A stretch of 64,000 nucleotides of DNA from positions 1,783,911-1,847,910 of the forward strand of contig NZ_CP007161.1 of NCBI RefSeq assembly GCF_000725285.1, written 5' to 3'. The notes under the pieces are model-generated. The model did not search any database. It saw only the letters and a list, made by a program, of their open reading frames with translations, and was not told where the DNA came from. The translations under genes were made by a program, and so were the position numbers. This document shows positions 17,051 through 26,419 of this stretch, one piece after another (positions within the stretch are counted from its first letter, which is position 1; each line of letters starts with the position of its first letter). Source of the stretch: Virgibacillus sp. SK37 (GTDB lineage: Bacteria; Bacillota; Bacilli; Bacillales; Amphibacillaceae).

Positions 17051-18322
17051 ATGGGAAAGAGCTTTCAATTCATTCACAATAAAATTGATATTAATAGGGA
17101 TTTACTATTTTTACTGGTGATTGGTGGTTTATATTCATTAGGTATATTCCTGTCCAATACATTTGTAAATGTATATCTATGGAAACAATCAGGAGATTAT
17201 ACGACAATTGCTATTTATAACCTGGCAATATTTCTTTTTCAGCCGGTTACATTTATAGTTGCTGGAAAAATTGCTAAAAAAGTGGATCGTGTAATTGTGT
17301 TACGTTTGGGTGTAACTTTTTTATCTCTTTTCTTTTTATGTGTATTGATTATTGGGGAGGCCTCTTCTACTTATAACTTTATGCTAGGAAGCTTGCTGGG
17401 GATAGGTTATGGGTTTTATTGGCTGGCATTTAATGTGCTGACGTTTGAAATAACGGAACCGGAAACAAGAGATTTCTTTAATGGATTTTTAGGTGTATTG
17501 CAATCATTTGGTGGAATGATTGGTCCATTACTTGCAGGGATTATCATTGCCAGAATGGAAGCGAATATTGGTTATACAACTATCTTCTCTATTTCTTTTA
17601 CATTATTTATCCTTTCCGTAGTCTGCAGTTTCTTTTTGAATCGCAGACAGGCAGAAGGTAACTTCCATTTTAAACGTATTTTAAGGGAGAGGCACCATAA
17701 TAAGAACTGGGGAAGGATATTATATGCTCATGTTTTTCAAGGCTTACGAGAAGGTATTTTTGCCTTTGTAATCACGATCTGGGTGTTTTTAATTACCGGC
17801 AGTGAATTCTCACTTGGAATGTTCAATCTCGTACTATCCGGCTTATCATTTATTTTTTATTTTGTTGCGACAAGATTTATTAAGACCCACATGCGAAAAA
17901 AAGCAATTTTGTTGGGTAGTTTAATACTTTATTTCTCCATCTTTATTATTTTATTTGATATAAGTTACTTTCAGCTAATCATATATGCCTTCTTCATTGG
18001 GATTGCATATCCAATTATTAATGTGCCATATGTCTCTATGACCTATGATGTAATTGGAAAGGCTTGGAAGGCAAAAGACTTGCGTGTAGAGTATATTGTT
18101 GTACGGGAGTTGTTTGTAAATATCGGCAGGGTTGTATCTATTTTGGTCTTTTTGGTTGCAGTTTCATTGTATTCGCCAGAAAAGGTAATACCAGTGTTAC
18201 TGGTTTTATTCGGGACTGGCCATATTTTTATTTATCTGTTTACCAAGAATGTCTATCTTGGCACCAAACGAAAAAAAGAAGTATTAATTAAAGAACAAAT
18301 AACCGATGAAAAAAACCGCTAA
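17051..18322 (+). CDS. yqgE: MFS transporter, YqgE-like
   Basis: The 423-residue protein has about 12 membrane helices and the overall pattern of major facilitator proteins (LGIGYGFYWLAFN, FLGVLQSFGGMIGPLLAGIII). The substrate is unknown. The ATG at 17051 follows AAAAAGGAG; an in-frame extension back to 16934 is not needed and has no ribosome site. Its position between sodA and pbpA matches yqgE of B. subtilis. Confidence 0.87.
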   Translation: MGKSFQFIHNKIDINRDLLFLLVIGGLYSLGIFLSNTFVNVYLWKQSGDYTTIAIYNLAIFLFQPVTFIVAGKIAKKVDRVIVLRLGVTFLSLFFLCVLIIGEASSTYNFMLGSLLGIGYGFYWLAFNVLTFEITEPETRDFFNGFLGVLQSFGGMIGPLLAGIIIARMEANIGYTTIFSISFTLFILSVVCSFFLNRRQAEGNFHFKRILRERHHNKNWGRILYAHVFQGLREGIFAFVITIWVFLITGSEFSLGMFNLVLSGLSFIFYFVATRFIKTHMRKKAILLGSLILYFSIFIILFDISYFQLIIYAFFIGIAYPIINVPYVSMTYDVIGKAWKAKDLRVEYIVVRELFVNIGRVVSILVFLVAVSLYSPEKVIPVLLVLFGTGHIFIYLFTKNVYLGTKRKKEVLIKEQITDEKNR

Positions 18323-18389
18323 TGCTATTTCTAATTGGGTAAATGATGTTATAATGAAGGGAAAGCTATGTTAAGTATATGGGGGAGAA

Positions 18390-20465
18390 ATGATGGCGAG
18401 AAAAAGGAAAAAGAAGGAACAGCTTCCCTTCCGAATAAATATTTTATTCTTTGTGATTTTTCTATTGTTTTCTGTATTAATTTTACAGTTGGGTGTTGTT
18501 CAAATTCTCAATGGGGAAGAATTTCAAAAAGAAATAGAACGAACGGTAAAGGACACAACTAAAATACCAGTCCCTAGAGGGAAGATCTATGACAGTAATT
18601 ACAATGTGATTGTAGACAATAAACCATTGTACTCAATTACTTATACTCCAGCTAAGGGTGTACAGGCAGAAGATCGTTTAGAAGTTGCTCAAAAGCTGGC
18701 AAAGTTAATTTCCATGGATTCAGAAGAATACTTAGACGGTATTACTGAGCGAAATAAGAAGGAATATTGGTATCTGTTAAATAAGAAAAAAGCAGATAAA
18801 AGACTCTCAGACGAAGAAGCTGCCGATATGTCCAATTCGGAGCAGTATAAAACAATACTGGACAGAATAACAAAAGAGGAAATTAGCGACTTCTCCAAAC
18901 AGGAGCTTGAAGTAATTGCTATAAAAAAAGAACTTGATAAGGCATATTCCTTAACACCACAAATTATTAAAAATGAAGATGTTACACCTGATGAATATGC
19001 AAGGGTAGCAGAACATCTGGACAAATTACCAGGGATTAATGCTACTACAGACTGGAATAGAGAATATCCGTATAAGGATACGTTTTCTAGTTTATTAGGA
19101 TCGATCACGTCACAAGAGCAGGGGATACCTGCAGACAAAGAAAAGTATTACTTAACAAGAGGTTATAGCAGGAATGACCGCGTTGGACGTAGTGGGTTGG
19201 AAGAGTACTATGAGGACGTGCTTAGAGGAAGAAAGGAACAAATCCAATATACAACAACGAAGACCGGCCAAGTAATAGATTCGGAAACGGTTGTAGAAGG
19301 TGAACGTGGAAAAGATTTAGTCCTTACTGTGGATATGGAATTTCAAAAAGAAGTCGACAAAATTGTCCGGGAAGAATTAAAGACAGCTAAAAATAAACAC
19401 TGGGCTGCAAACCGTTATATGGATGATGCGCTCGCTGTTGTAATGAATCCAAAAACAGGCGAAATTTTAGCCGTAAGCGGTCAGCACTATAATGATGAAA
19501 AAAAGGAATACCAAAATAATTCTTTTCGTGCATTATCAGACGCTCATTTACCTGGGTCCACGGTGAAGGGAGCCACTGTGTTAGCAGGGTATGAATCAGG
19601 GGTTATTTCACCAGGGCAGAGTTTTTACGATCGAAAAATTAAAATCGGGAACGAAACAAAGGGTTCTTATAATGACTTAGGTTTGGTAGATGATTATGAG
19701 GCATTAAAAAGATCATCCAACGTTTATATGTTTTATATTGCTCTAAAAATGGGTGGAGAGCATCGTTACCCATTTCCGAATGGAAGTAAGGTTTCATTCG
19801 ACTCGAAGGCCTTTCAGCAAATGCGTAATTATTTTCAACAATTTGGTTTAGGAGTTAAAACAGGTGTCGATTTCCCATACGAAAGTACTGGCTATGAGGG
19901 AGATGAACTGAAAGCCGGTTTACTTATGGACTACGCTATTGGTCAATATGATACATTTACAACACTGCAACTGGCTCAATATGTATCAACAATTGCGAAT
20001 GATGGCTATCGTGTCCGTCCGCATTTTCTAAAAGAAGTACGTAAGCCAAGTGAAACAGAGAGAGAATTGGGACCAATGGTTAGAAGTGAAGAAACAGAAG
20101 TACTCAATCGGATCCAAATGAAGGATTCCTATATTGAACGGGTGCAGGAGGGCTTTAGGCGGGTGTACCAGGAAACAGGTGGAACAGCTGCTGGTTACTT
20201 CAAAGGAAAAGATTATAACCCTGCAGGTAAGACAGGTACTGCGGAAAGTGAAGTATATGAAGATGGAGTAAAATATGATACAGAGAATCATTCACTAATC
20301 GGTTATGCTCCATTTGATGACCCGGAGGTTGCTTTTGCAGTCATCGCACCGAATTCCGGTAAAGTAAAAAGCTTACATCCACTGAGTAAAATTATTGGTC
20401 AACGCATTTTGGATACGTATTTTGATTTGAAGGAAGAAAGAGAAAAAGAAGAAGTAAAGGAATAA
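18390..20465 (+). CDS. pbpA: Class B penicillin-binding protein 2A (PbpA)
   Basis: The 691-residue protein has one N-terminal membrane anchor (about 14-36), a dimerisation domain beginning [15 protein letters not shown], and a transpeptidase domain. Active-site motifs: S-x-x-K in LPGSTVKG near residue 393, S-x-N in RSSNVYM near 448, and KTG in PAGKTGTAE near 614. PBP2A crosslinks peptidoglycan during rod growth and spore outgrowth in B. subtilis. GGGGGAG precedes the ATG. A shared terminator follows. Confidence 0.93.
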   Translation: MMARKRKKKEQLPFRINILFFVIFLLFSVLILQLGVVQILNGEEFQKEIERTVKDTTKIPVPRGKIYDSNYNVIVDNKPLYSITYTPAKGVQAEDRLEVAQKLAKLISMDSEEYLDGITERNKKEYWYLLNKKKADKRLSDEEAADMSNSEQYKTILDRITKEEISDFSKQELEVIAIKKELDKAYSLTPQIIKNEDVTPDEYARVAEHLDKLPGINATTDWNREYPYKDTFSSLLGSITSQEQGIPADKEKYYLTRGYSRNDRVGRSGLEEYYEDVLRGRKEQIQYTTTKTGQVIDSETVVEGERGKDLVLTVDMEFQKEVDKIVREELKTAKNKHWAANRYMDDALAVVMNPKTGEILAVSGQHYNDEKKEYQNNSFRALSDAHLPGSTVKGATVLAGYESGVISPGQSFYDRKIKIGNETKGSYNDLGLVDDYEALKRSSNVYMFYIALKMGGEHRYPFPNGSKVSFDSKAFQQMRNYFQQFGLGVKTGVDFPYESTGYEGDELKAGLLMDYAIGQYDTFTTLQLAQYVSTIANDGYRVRPHFLKEVRKPSETERELGPMVRSEETEVLNRIQMKDSYIERVQEGFRRVYQETGGTAAGYFKGKDYNPAGKTGTAESEVYEDGVKYDTENHSLIGYAPFDDPEVAFAVIAPNSGKVKSLHPLSKIIGQRILDTYFDLKEEREKEEVKE

Positions 20466-20505
20466 AAAAAGCGAAGAACCTGGATTAGGTTCTTCGCTTT
20501 TTTTT
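20464..20505. terminator. Bidirectional terminator between pbpA and yqzC
   Basis: AAAAAAAGCGAAGAACC / GGTTCTTCGCTTTTTTT stem with a 7-base loop, A-run on one side and T-run on the other, serving two convergent genes. Confidence 0.92.
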
Positions 20506-20506
20506 A

Positions 20507-21022
20507 CTATCTGGCAATCTTCTCAGCAAGCTCATAGAAACTCATATCACTGGTGACTTCAAATTCACCAATTTGAACTTTTTCACTATAGTTTTCTTTC
20601 TCCAAATATTGATCAAATTTCCCGGAATCTTTAATGATCTTCTTTTCTTCCAGTAAATTACTTATCTCTGAAGTTGCCATCCCTGGCTTGATGTTAATTT
20701 TATACTTCTCTGGTTTATCTGAAGCTTCTTCAGATGCTTTTTCGTCAGTGGCTTCATCTTTCTTATTTTCCTTTTTGTCCTTTTTTTCTTCTGTAGCTTG
20801 TTCTTTCTTATTCTCTTTTCGTTTCTTGTCTTTTTCTACAGACAAGGAAATATATTCTTCTTGAGATAAGACGTGATATCCTTCTTCTTTAACGAGTGGA
20901 ATCATTTCTTCTGTTGACATTTCATCATTGGCGGAAGTCGTTCCCCAGAAGAAGAAGCCAATTAACATAATCACCCCTGAAGTTAATAAGCCGATAGCAA
21001 ATGCCCTTATTGGTTGTTTCAT
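20507..21022 (-). CDS. Membrane-anchored protein with MltG/LysM-like C-terminus (YqzC-like)
   Basis: The 171 residues have an N-terminal membrane helix (AIGLLTSGVIMLIGFFFWG), a highly charged KE-rich linker (about 60-105), and a C-terminal module (YKINIKPGMATSEISNLLEEKKIIKD ... ITSDMSFYELAEKI-like) resembling the small domain in endolytic transglycosylase MltG. The catalytic part of MltG is absent. It matches the position of yqzC in B. subtilis, paired with yqzD; the role is unknown. Confidence 0.75.
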   Translation of the reverse strand: MKQPIRAFAIGLLTSGVIMLIGFFFWGTTSANDEMSTEEMIPLVKEEGYHVLSQEEYISLSVEKDKKRKENKKEQATEEKKDKKENKKDEATDEKASEEASDKPEKYKINIKPGMATSEISNLLEEKKIIKDSGKFDQYLEKENYSEKVQIGEFEVTSDMSFYELAEKIAR

Positions 21023-21037
21023 TTTGTTTCTCCTTTG

Positions 21038-21265
21038 TTAAAGAATGTTATTCTGTTTATCTCTACCACTAGTGGTCATATCTTCAGTCAACAGCTCTTC
21101 TTCCAGAATCTTTATTTTCTTCTTCATCTGGTATGTATCTTGCATGGTTGACATGGAAAATTGTTCTAGTTGGTTTTCTAATTCCTGAAACTTATCATTC
21201 ATAAAAAATGATAGAATGAAAAGAACTAAACCAATTCCAATGATGGAAATTATTGCAAATAGCAT
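21038..21265 (-). CDS. Small membrane/coiled-coil protein (YqzD-like)
   Basis: About 75 residues, starting with one membrane helix ([21 protein letters not shown]) followed by a coiled coil ([15 protein letters not shown]...[10 protein letters not shown]). The ATG at 21265 follows GGAGG by normal spacing; the upstream ATG at 21280 contains the ribosome site and is unlikely. It lies just upstream of the yqzC-like gene on the same strand. Function unknown. Confidence 0.72.
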   Translation of the reverse strand: MLFAIISIIGIGLVLFILSFFMNDKFQELENQLEQFSMSTMQDTYQMKKKIKILEEELLTEDMTTSGRDKQNNIL

Positions 21266-21442
21266 TCGTATTACCTCCATTTTTTATTCACTATTAGTTA
21301 TATCATAGAATAATAAAAGAAGAAACCTTATTTTTTTCTCTCAACATTCTTGATAGTTTTTGGAATATCTGCTATTATAATTAAGTCTGAAATGAATGAA
21401 AGCTGTTTAATAGCAAGTGCTTAAAAGTTTGGAGGGAAAACT

Positions 21443-21592
21443 ATGCGCGTTAACATTACATTAGCTTGTACTGAAACAGGAGATCGTAATTATATCACTA
21501 CAAAAAATAAACGTACGAATCCTGAACGTATTGAGCTTAAAAAATATTGTCCACGTCTTAAAAAACACACTTTACATCGTGAAACAAAATAA
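21443..21592 (+). CDS. rpmG: 50S ribosomal protein L33
   Basis: The 49-residue product ([19 protein letters not shown]...[15 protein letters not shown]) is a ribosomal L33. It has single Cys residues instead of the two C-x-x-C pairs of the zinc form, so it is a zinc-independent paralogue. In B. subtilis rpmGA lies in this same place before yqgN. GGAGGG precedes the ATG. A terminator follows five bases after the stop. Confidence 0.95.
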   Translation: MRVNITLACTETGDRNYITTKNKRTNPERIELKKYCPRLKKHTLHRETK

Positions 21593-21596
21593 CCCA

Positions 21597-21634
21597 TAAA
21601 ACCCTTATCTGACATGGATAAGGGTTTTATTTTT
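21597..21634 (+). terminator. Intrinsic terminator after rpmG
   Basis: AAAACCCTTATC / GATAAGGGTTTT with a 7-base loop and T-rich 3' side. Confidence 0.9.
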
Positions 21635-21806
21635 ATGTGGAAAACTATGAAATTCAGAACAAATATTAGTATAACCACTTTCTTCTTTAGCGCCATCCAG
21701 GATATCTGGAGATTATCTATCTTCCTTACTTTCCAGGCGATTGTGTTTTTATACTTTGTTGCTGTGCTTTTATAAGTTATACTTAAATATAGAATGAGGT
21801 GAACCG

Positions 21807-22373
21807 ATGAATAAGAAAGAGTTACGCGTGAGAGCAATAAATATGTTGAAAAGTCAATCTGAGACAAAGAGGAAGGAAATAGAGAGGAAATTAACAGAAC
21901 AACTAATACATACTACAGTCTGGGAAAATGCCACAGTAATCGGTATTACAATGGCGCAAGGTTTTGAATGGGATACAAAGTCTATAATAGAGATTGCTTG
22001 GAAGCAGGGGAAACAAGTCTGTGTACCGAAATGTTCACCACAAGATAAACTGCTCCATTTTCATAAAATAACTTCATTTAATGATTTGGAAGTTGTTTAT
22101 TATAACTTACTAGAACCCATTCCAGAGCAAACGGAATATGTATCCAAAGAGAAAATTGACTTATTAATTGTGCCTGGCTTACTTTTTAATAAAGAAGGAT
22201 TTAGGGTTGGCTTTGGTGGAGGGTATTATGATCGCTTTCTTACAGATTTTCCAAATAATACTGTTTCTTTACTTAGTGAGGAACAGCTTGTTAGTAAATT
22301 GCCAAAAGAATCTTTTGATATCCCCGTAAAGCAGCTAATTACCGAAAATAAACTTATTCATACAATGAGGTAG
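21807..22373 (+). CDS. yqgN: 5-formyltetrahydrofolate cyclo-ligase
   Basis: The 188-residue protein matches the 5-FTHF cyclo-ligase family, which converts 5-formyl-THF to 5,10-methenyl-THF with ATP. Seen: the N-terminal basic segment with SQSETKRKEIERKL, the substrate-pocket stretch ITMAQGFEWDT, and the diagnostic LFNKEGFRVGFGGGYYDRFL motif near 130-150. The ATG at 21807 follows GAGGTG. The ThiF-family gene starts nine bases after the stop. Confidence 0.92.
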   Translation: MNKKELRVRAINMLKSQSETKRKEIERKLTEQLIHTTVWENATVIGITMAQGFEWDTKSIIEIAWKQGKQVCVPKCSPQDKLLHFHKITSFNDLEVVYYNLLEPIPEQTEYVSKEKIDLLIVPGLLFNKEGFRVGFGGGYYDRFLTDFPNNTVSLLSEEQLVSKLPKESFDIPVKQLITENKLIHTMR

Positions 22374-22382
22374 AGGTTACTT

Positions 22383-23396
22383 ATGAAAATGGATAGATAT
22401 TCACGACAAATTTTATTTGGACAAATAAATAAGGCAGGTCAGCAGCGGCTTTCTGAAAGTACCATATTGATTGTAGGGATTGGCGCTTTGGGAACGGTAA
22501 TTAGTAATCAATTGGTACGAGCAGGGATCGGAAGGGTAAGGATGATCGACCGTGATGTGGTGGAATTAAGTAATTTGCAAAGACAGATTTTATTTGACGA
22601 AGAGGACGCAGAAAAATCTTTACCAAAAGCAATTGCTGCAAAACAAAAGTTAGAAAAAGTAAACAATATGGTAGAAATAGAAGCAATTATCGGTAATGCC
22701 TCTCGTGACAATATTGAGGAGCTAACGGACGGCGTAGATGTAGTTTTAGATGGCACAGACAATTTTGCGACACGATATTTGTTGAATGATATTTGCTTTA
22801 AAAAAAATATCCCTTATTCTTATGGTGGAGTTGTAAGCTCTCGAGGAATGACAGCATTCTTTTTGCCAAATAAGACCCCTTGTTTACGGTGTTTAAGTAA
22901 AGAAGGAACCAATGGAAATCAAACATGCGATACAGTTGGTGTTATTTCCCCTGTGGTTGATATGGTGTCTTCTTTGCAAGTGACGGAAACATTGAAGTAT
23001 TTAACTAACCGGGACGAGTACTTAAGGAATACACTTCGCACCTTCGATATATGGTTTAATCAGCAGTATGATATTAAATTAAATAAGCCTGATCCTAACT
23101 GTCCCACATGCCAGTTATATCAGTACCCGGCATTACAGAAGAAAGCAAAAGAAGAGGAAATTGTTCTTTGTGGCAGAAATACAGTACAGATTCATCTATT
23201 GGATCAAATAAGCCTGGAGCAGTTAGAGTTGAAGCTTTCAGGAATACAAAGCTTAAACCGTACACCTTTTTTTCTAAAAGCGAAGATTAATGAGGAAATC
23301 ACCTTAACGATCTTTCCAGATGGTCGTGTACTTGTTCAAGGGACAGAGGACCAGATGTATGCCAGGACAATATATGATCGTTATATTGGATCATAA
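22383..23396 (+). CDS. thiF: ThiF/MoeB family adenylyltransferase
   Basis: The 337-residue protein has the E1-like Rossmann nucleotide site VGIGALGTVISNQLVRAGIG near 32-51, the DRDVVELSNLQRQILF segment, the catalytic Asp in DGTDNFATRY, and two zinc pairs, PCLRC near 180 and NCPTC near 240. A C-terminal extension (about 260-337) follows, as in Bacillus ThiF. These enzymes adenylate the C-terminal Gly-Gly of ThiS or MoaD. No thi or moa gene is adjacent, so ThiF versus MoeB stays open. Confidence 0.85.
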   Translation: MKMDRYSRQILFGQINKAGQQRLSESTILIVGIGALGTVISNQLVRAGIGRVRMIDRDVVELSNLQRQILFDEEDAEKSLPKAIAAKQKLEKVNNMVEIEAIIGNASRDNIEELTDGVDVVLDGTDNFATRYLLNDICFKKNIPYSYGGVVSSRGMTAFFLPNKTPCLRCLSKEGTNGNQTCDTVGVISPVVDMVSSLQVTETLKYLTNRDEYLRNTLRTFDIWFNQQYDIKLNKPDPNCPTCQLYQYPALQKKAKEEEIVLCGRNTVQIHLLDQISLEQLELKLSGIQSLNRTPFFLKAKINEEITLTIFPDGRVLVQGTEDQMYARTIYDRYIGS

Positions 23397-23456
23397 TGCA
23401 TATTTTCCTTACATTGTGTCATAACTAAGAACACTATTAGAAAAGAAGGTGTGGAC

Positions 23457-23645
23457 ATGAGAATAATTGCATTAGTTTTTACGTTTTTCACTATGGTTGC
23501 AGTTATTTACAGGTGGCGCTATCGGATATTGAATACCTTGCTAGCAATAAGTGTTCTGAGAAAAATTGCAGTAAACCTGTCGATGAATATGCCAGCGATG
23601 AGATCAAAAATTTTACCTAATTTATTTGGCTCGAAAATAAACTAA
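23457..23645 (+). CDS. yqgO: Small membrane protein (YqgO-like)
   Basis: About 62 residues: one N-terminal membrane helix (IIALVFTFFTMVAVIYRW) and an amphipathic basic tail (LSMNMPAMRSKILPNLFG). Position before the rhomboid gene matches yqgO in B. subtilis. The ATG at 23457 follows AGAAGGTG. Function unknown. Confidence 0.72.
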   Translation: MRIIALVFTFFTMVAVIYRWRYRILNTLLAISVLRKIAVNLSMNMPAMRSKILPNLFGSKIN

Positions 23646-23655
23646 ATACCTTGTA

Positions 23656-23693
23656 ACAAAAAGAAGTTGTTTTGAAGCAACTTCTTTTTGTTC
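23656..23693 (+). terminator. Intrinsic terminator after yqgO
   Basis: AAAAAGAAGTTG / CAACTTCTTTTT stem with an 8-base loop. Confidence 0.88.
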
Positions 23694-23749
23694 TTTAAAG
23701 AAAAGTAAATAAAGTTTTGGTATGATATCTTGTAAGGGGGAATTTTTAT

Positions 23750-25294
23750 ATGTATTCTGGGGAAAGCTACACGCTTTACGGGATTGCCCATCATTTAGTT
23801 TTTCAAGGACAATATGAAGTACTATATATTAATGAGAATGAGCAAGAAATATGGTTAGAGCAATACCATAATAAAGTTTCAAAAGTTATTCGTATAATAA
23901 ATAAGGGATTTGATTGGAAAAACCATTTGAAGAGAGATATAGCTCAGGTATTTCAAAAAGTAAAAGCGATGAAGCGTTTATTAGTTGGAAAGCATGTTGA
24001 AATACACAATGTGTATGTTCATTCGACGGAGCCTGTGGATGATTGGGAATTACTTAAAAAGCCAATGAAACTTAATGAAAAAAACTCCATTAGAATGAAT
24101 GTATACTATCTATCTCACTCAAATAGGGAAGAAGAAGTGACTCGGTTATGTAAAGATTTAGAAATAACGGTACCTGGCATAAATCCATTTGATGAAATAG
24201 AAAGAGAAACTAAAACTGGATATTTTAGAAATGAATTACACAAGGAAATGCGCCAAATGCATGAGGAAAAAAATAATGTGCTCTCATACGGTAAACCTTT
24301 TTGGACATATATGTTGCTGGCAGTGAATATTCTTCTATTTCTGCTTTTAGAAGTAAATGGAGGTAGTCAGTCGATTCCGACCTTAATTGATTTTGGTGCT
24401 AAATATAATCCTGATATTATGTCAGGAGAGTGGTGGAGAATAGTTAGCTCCATGTTTCTACATATTGGCTTATTGCATTTATTTATGAACATGTTAGCAG
24501 TATATTATTTAGGAATAGCTGTTGAAAGAATGTATGGTTCCTGGAGGTTTCTGGTAATTTACTTCTTGGCAGGGATTGGTGGGGGAATCGCAAGCTTTGC
24601 TTTCTCACAACATGTTTCGGCGGGAGCGTCTGGTGCATTATTTGGTTTGTTTGGAGCTCTATTGTTTTTTGGAATTCATTATAAAAAGATTTTCTTTCAA
24701 ACGATGGGGAAAAATGTTCTGATATTAATAGGTATAAATATTATATTTGGATTTTTGGTACCACAAATTGACAATGCAGCACATTTAGGAGGCTTAATAG
24801 CAGGATTTATTGCCGCATCTATTACGCACTTACCAAAGAAAAAGAACGTTCAAAAACAAGTGCTCGCAATTTTTATTTATGTTTTCGCTTTAGCTGGAAT
24901 CGGCTATTATGGTTTTTATAACAACCAAAATAGCCAGAGCTATCAGCTTATTCAAATTGAAAATTACCTGCAAGAAGAAAAGTACAATGAAGTTGTCGAG
25001 CTAGCTACTGATTCGTTAGACAAAAAAGGTGATATGGAAGCGACCATATTATTTCAGCGTGCCTATGCTTTTATTGAGCTTGGAAACATAGACGCAGCTA
25101 AACAGGACTTACAAGAAGTTGTTAAGATCAATCCAGAATTTCCGCAAGCTCACTTTAATCTGGCCTTACTTTATTACAATACAGGTGAACAGGAGAAAGC
25201 GGAAAATGCAATCCAAACAGCCTATGATCTTAACCCGGAAAATGAAGATTTTATTCAATTATATGAACAAATAACCGGAAAAAATGTGAATTGA
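23750..25294 (+). CDS. gluP: Rhomboid intramembrane serine protease with TPR tail (GluP/YqgP)
   Basis: The 514-residue protein has a soluble N-terminal domain (about 1-185), a membrane domain of about seven helices, and C-terminal TPR repeats (about 410-514). Rhomboid signatures are LHIGLLHLFMNMLAVYYLG, the catalytic Ser in SAGASGALFGLFGALL, and the catalytic His in DNAAHLGGLIAGF. In B. subtilis YqgP cleaves membrane substrates including the magnesium transporter MgtE with FtsH. It is transcribed alone, after the yqgO terminator. Confidence 0.95.
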   Translation: MYSGESYTLYGIAHHLVFQGQYEVLYINENEQEIWLEQYHNKVSKVIRIINKGFDWKNHLKRDIAQVFQKVKAMKRLLVGKHVEIHNVYVHSTEPVDDWELLKKPMKLNEKNSIRMNVYYLSHSNREEEVTRLCKDLEITVPGINPFDEIERETKTGYFRNELHKEMRQMHEEKNNVLSYGKPFWTYMLLAVNILLFLLLEVNGGSQSIPTLIDFGAKYNPDIMSGEWWRIVSSMFLHIGLLHLFMNMLAVYYLGIAVERMYGSWRFLVIYFLAGIGGGIASFAFSQHVSAGASGALFGLFGALLFFGIHYKKIFFQTMGKNVLILIGINIIFGFLVPQIDNAAHLGGLIAGFIAASITHLPKKKNVQKQVLAIFIYVFALAGIGYYGFYNNQNSQSYQLIQIENYLQEEKYNEVVELATDSLDKKGDMEATILFQRAYAFIELGNIDAAKQDLQEVVKINPEFPQAHFNLALLYYNTGEQEKAENAIQTAYDLNPENEDFIQLYEQITGKNVN

Positions 25295-25338
25295 TAATAA
25301 AATACAATCCCAGTATTAATCTTAACCGGAAATGCGAA

Positions 25339-25423
25339 GCGCAAGGAAGGCTGTTCTAGTTCAAATACAAACGTTGTAGTACACGCGATACCGTTTGCTA
25401 AGAACTAACCTGCTCCCTTGCGC
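25339..25423. repeat. Nested GC-rich palindrome between convergent genes
   Basis: Three nested stems are visible: GCGCAAGG (25339) with CCTTGCGC (25416), TAGTTC (25357) with GAACTA (25402), and AAACG (25369) with CGTTT (25392). T's follow on the plus side. It could be a bidirectional terminator and shares the GCGCAAG arm type with 6774-6831. Confidence 0.65.
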
Positions 25424-25427
25424 CTTT

Positions 25428-26288
25428 TTATTTTGTAGGGCTGTAACGCTGGATTAGCTTCATCTTTTCACCGTTTCTTTCAAAAAGTACGAGAAGGTGA
25501 TCAGCTTGGTTGGAGAATAAAACAATTGGTATATAGCTCTGCACCTTTTCTTCGTCACTATTTACAATTGGGATGACATAATTTTTATAAAGTCCTTCCC
25601 ATAATTGTCCCATTATCTTATCGGTTTGCTCCTGTGAAAGGTTTGGTAAAGATTCTTCATCATATTTGGATAATTGGGTTAGAGGTACAGTTAGATAATC
25701 TTTGCTTTTAATGGAAAAATGCTTGAGTAATTGATGCCAATGAAAGAGAAGCTGTTGTTTAGTTATACTGTCTAGTAGATGCTTCCATTCTTCTTCATAT
25801 CTATTTTCAGGATTTTTAAAGGAGTCTATGGCTGTAGTTGGGGAATCAATTACATACAGATGGTCGCTCGATAGTTTATGAATGCTCGTTATGTTATTAG
25901 AATTTGTGTGAATTTCCCCATGATGATAGGAGATACTTTGAAAATAGCCGCTATCTTCCTGTGTGATTTTTTCTTTAATATAAATCTTATCCGTATTTTG
26001 TTCCCATTTACTTCGCATACCACGCAATCTGCCGTTTTCAAATAGAATAGAAACATCTTGTCTAAGAAACATTGATTTTTCACTTTTAGAATTGCTAGTC
26101 CAGTTAATTTCATACTTGTCCTTATCTTTTTCTGAAAATAACTTCAAGTTTGTTTCTGTTTGCGTAAATTTAGTTTCTTCATTAGCAGGAAAATAAGTAA
26201 TTGCAGGCTTTGTTTGTATGTTAATAAAATATATAGCAATGATACTTGTTATTACAGCAAAGGTAATTGTGAGAATCCATTTAAACAT
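25428..26288 (-). CDS. Hypothetical membrane-anchored extracytoplasmic protein
   Basis: I do not recognise this 286-residue protein. It begins with one signal or anchor helix (WILTITFAVITSIIAIYFI), followed by a soluble domain rich in S, E and K. It ends in a beta-rich segment (VQSYIPIVLFSNQADHLLVLFERNGEKMKLIQRY). No lipobox Cys is seen, so it is probably membrane-tethered on the outer side. It is convergent with gluP and divergent from the GerA-family gene. Its place between gluP and glcK suggests a lineage-specific gene. Confidence 0.7.
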   Translation of the reverse strand: MFKWILTITFAVITSIIAIYFINIQTKPAITYFPANEETKFTQTETNLKLFSEKDKDKYEINWTSNSKSEKSMFLRQDVSILFENGRLRGMRSKWEQNTDKIYIKEKITQEDSGYFQSISYHHGEIHTNSNNITSIHKLSSDHLYVIDSPTTAIDSFKNPENRYEEEWKHLLDSITKQQLLFHWHQLLKHFSIKSKDYLTVPLTQLSKYDEESLPNLSQEQTDKIMGQLWEGLYKNYVIPIVNSDEEKVQSYIPIVLFSNQADHLLVLFERNGEKMKLIQRYSPTK

Positions 26289-26419
26289 CTTATCGCTTCC
26301 TTTATAAGCTTGTCTTACTGCATTCTATGAATTTGCCCTATTCTTTATGCTTGTTTTGTGCATATCCAGTGGGAACTTGCCCAAACTAAAGGAAGACTAC
26401 TCGACGACTGGGTGAGAAA

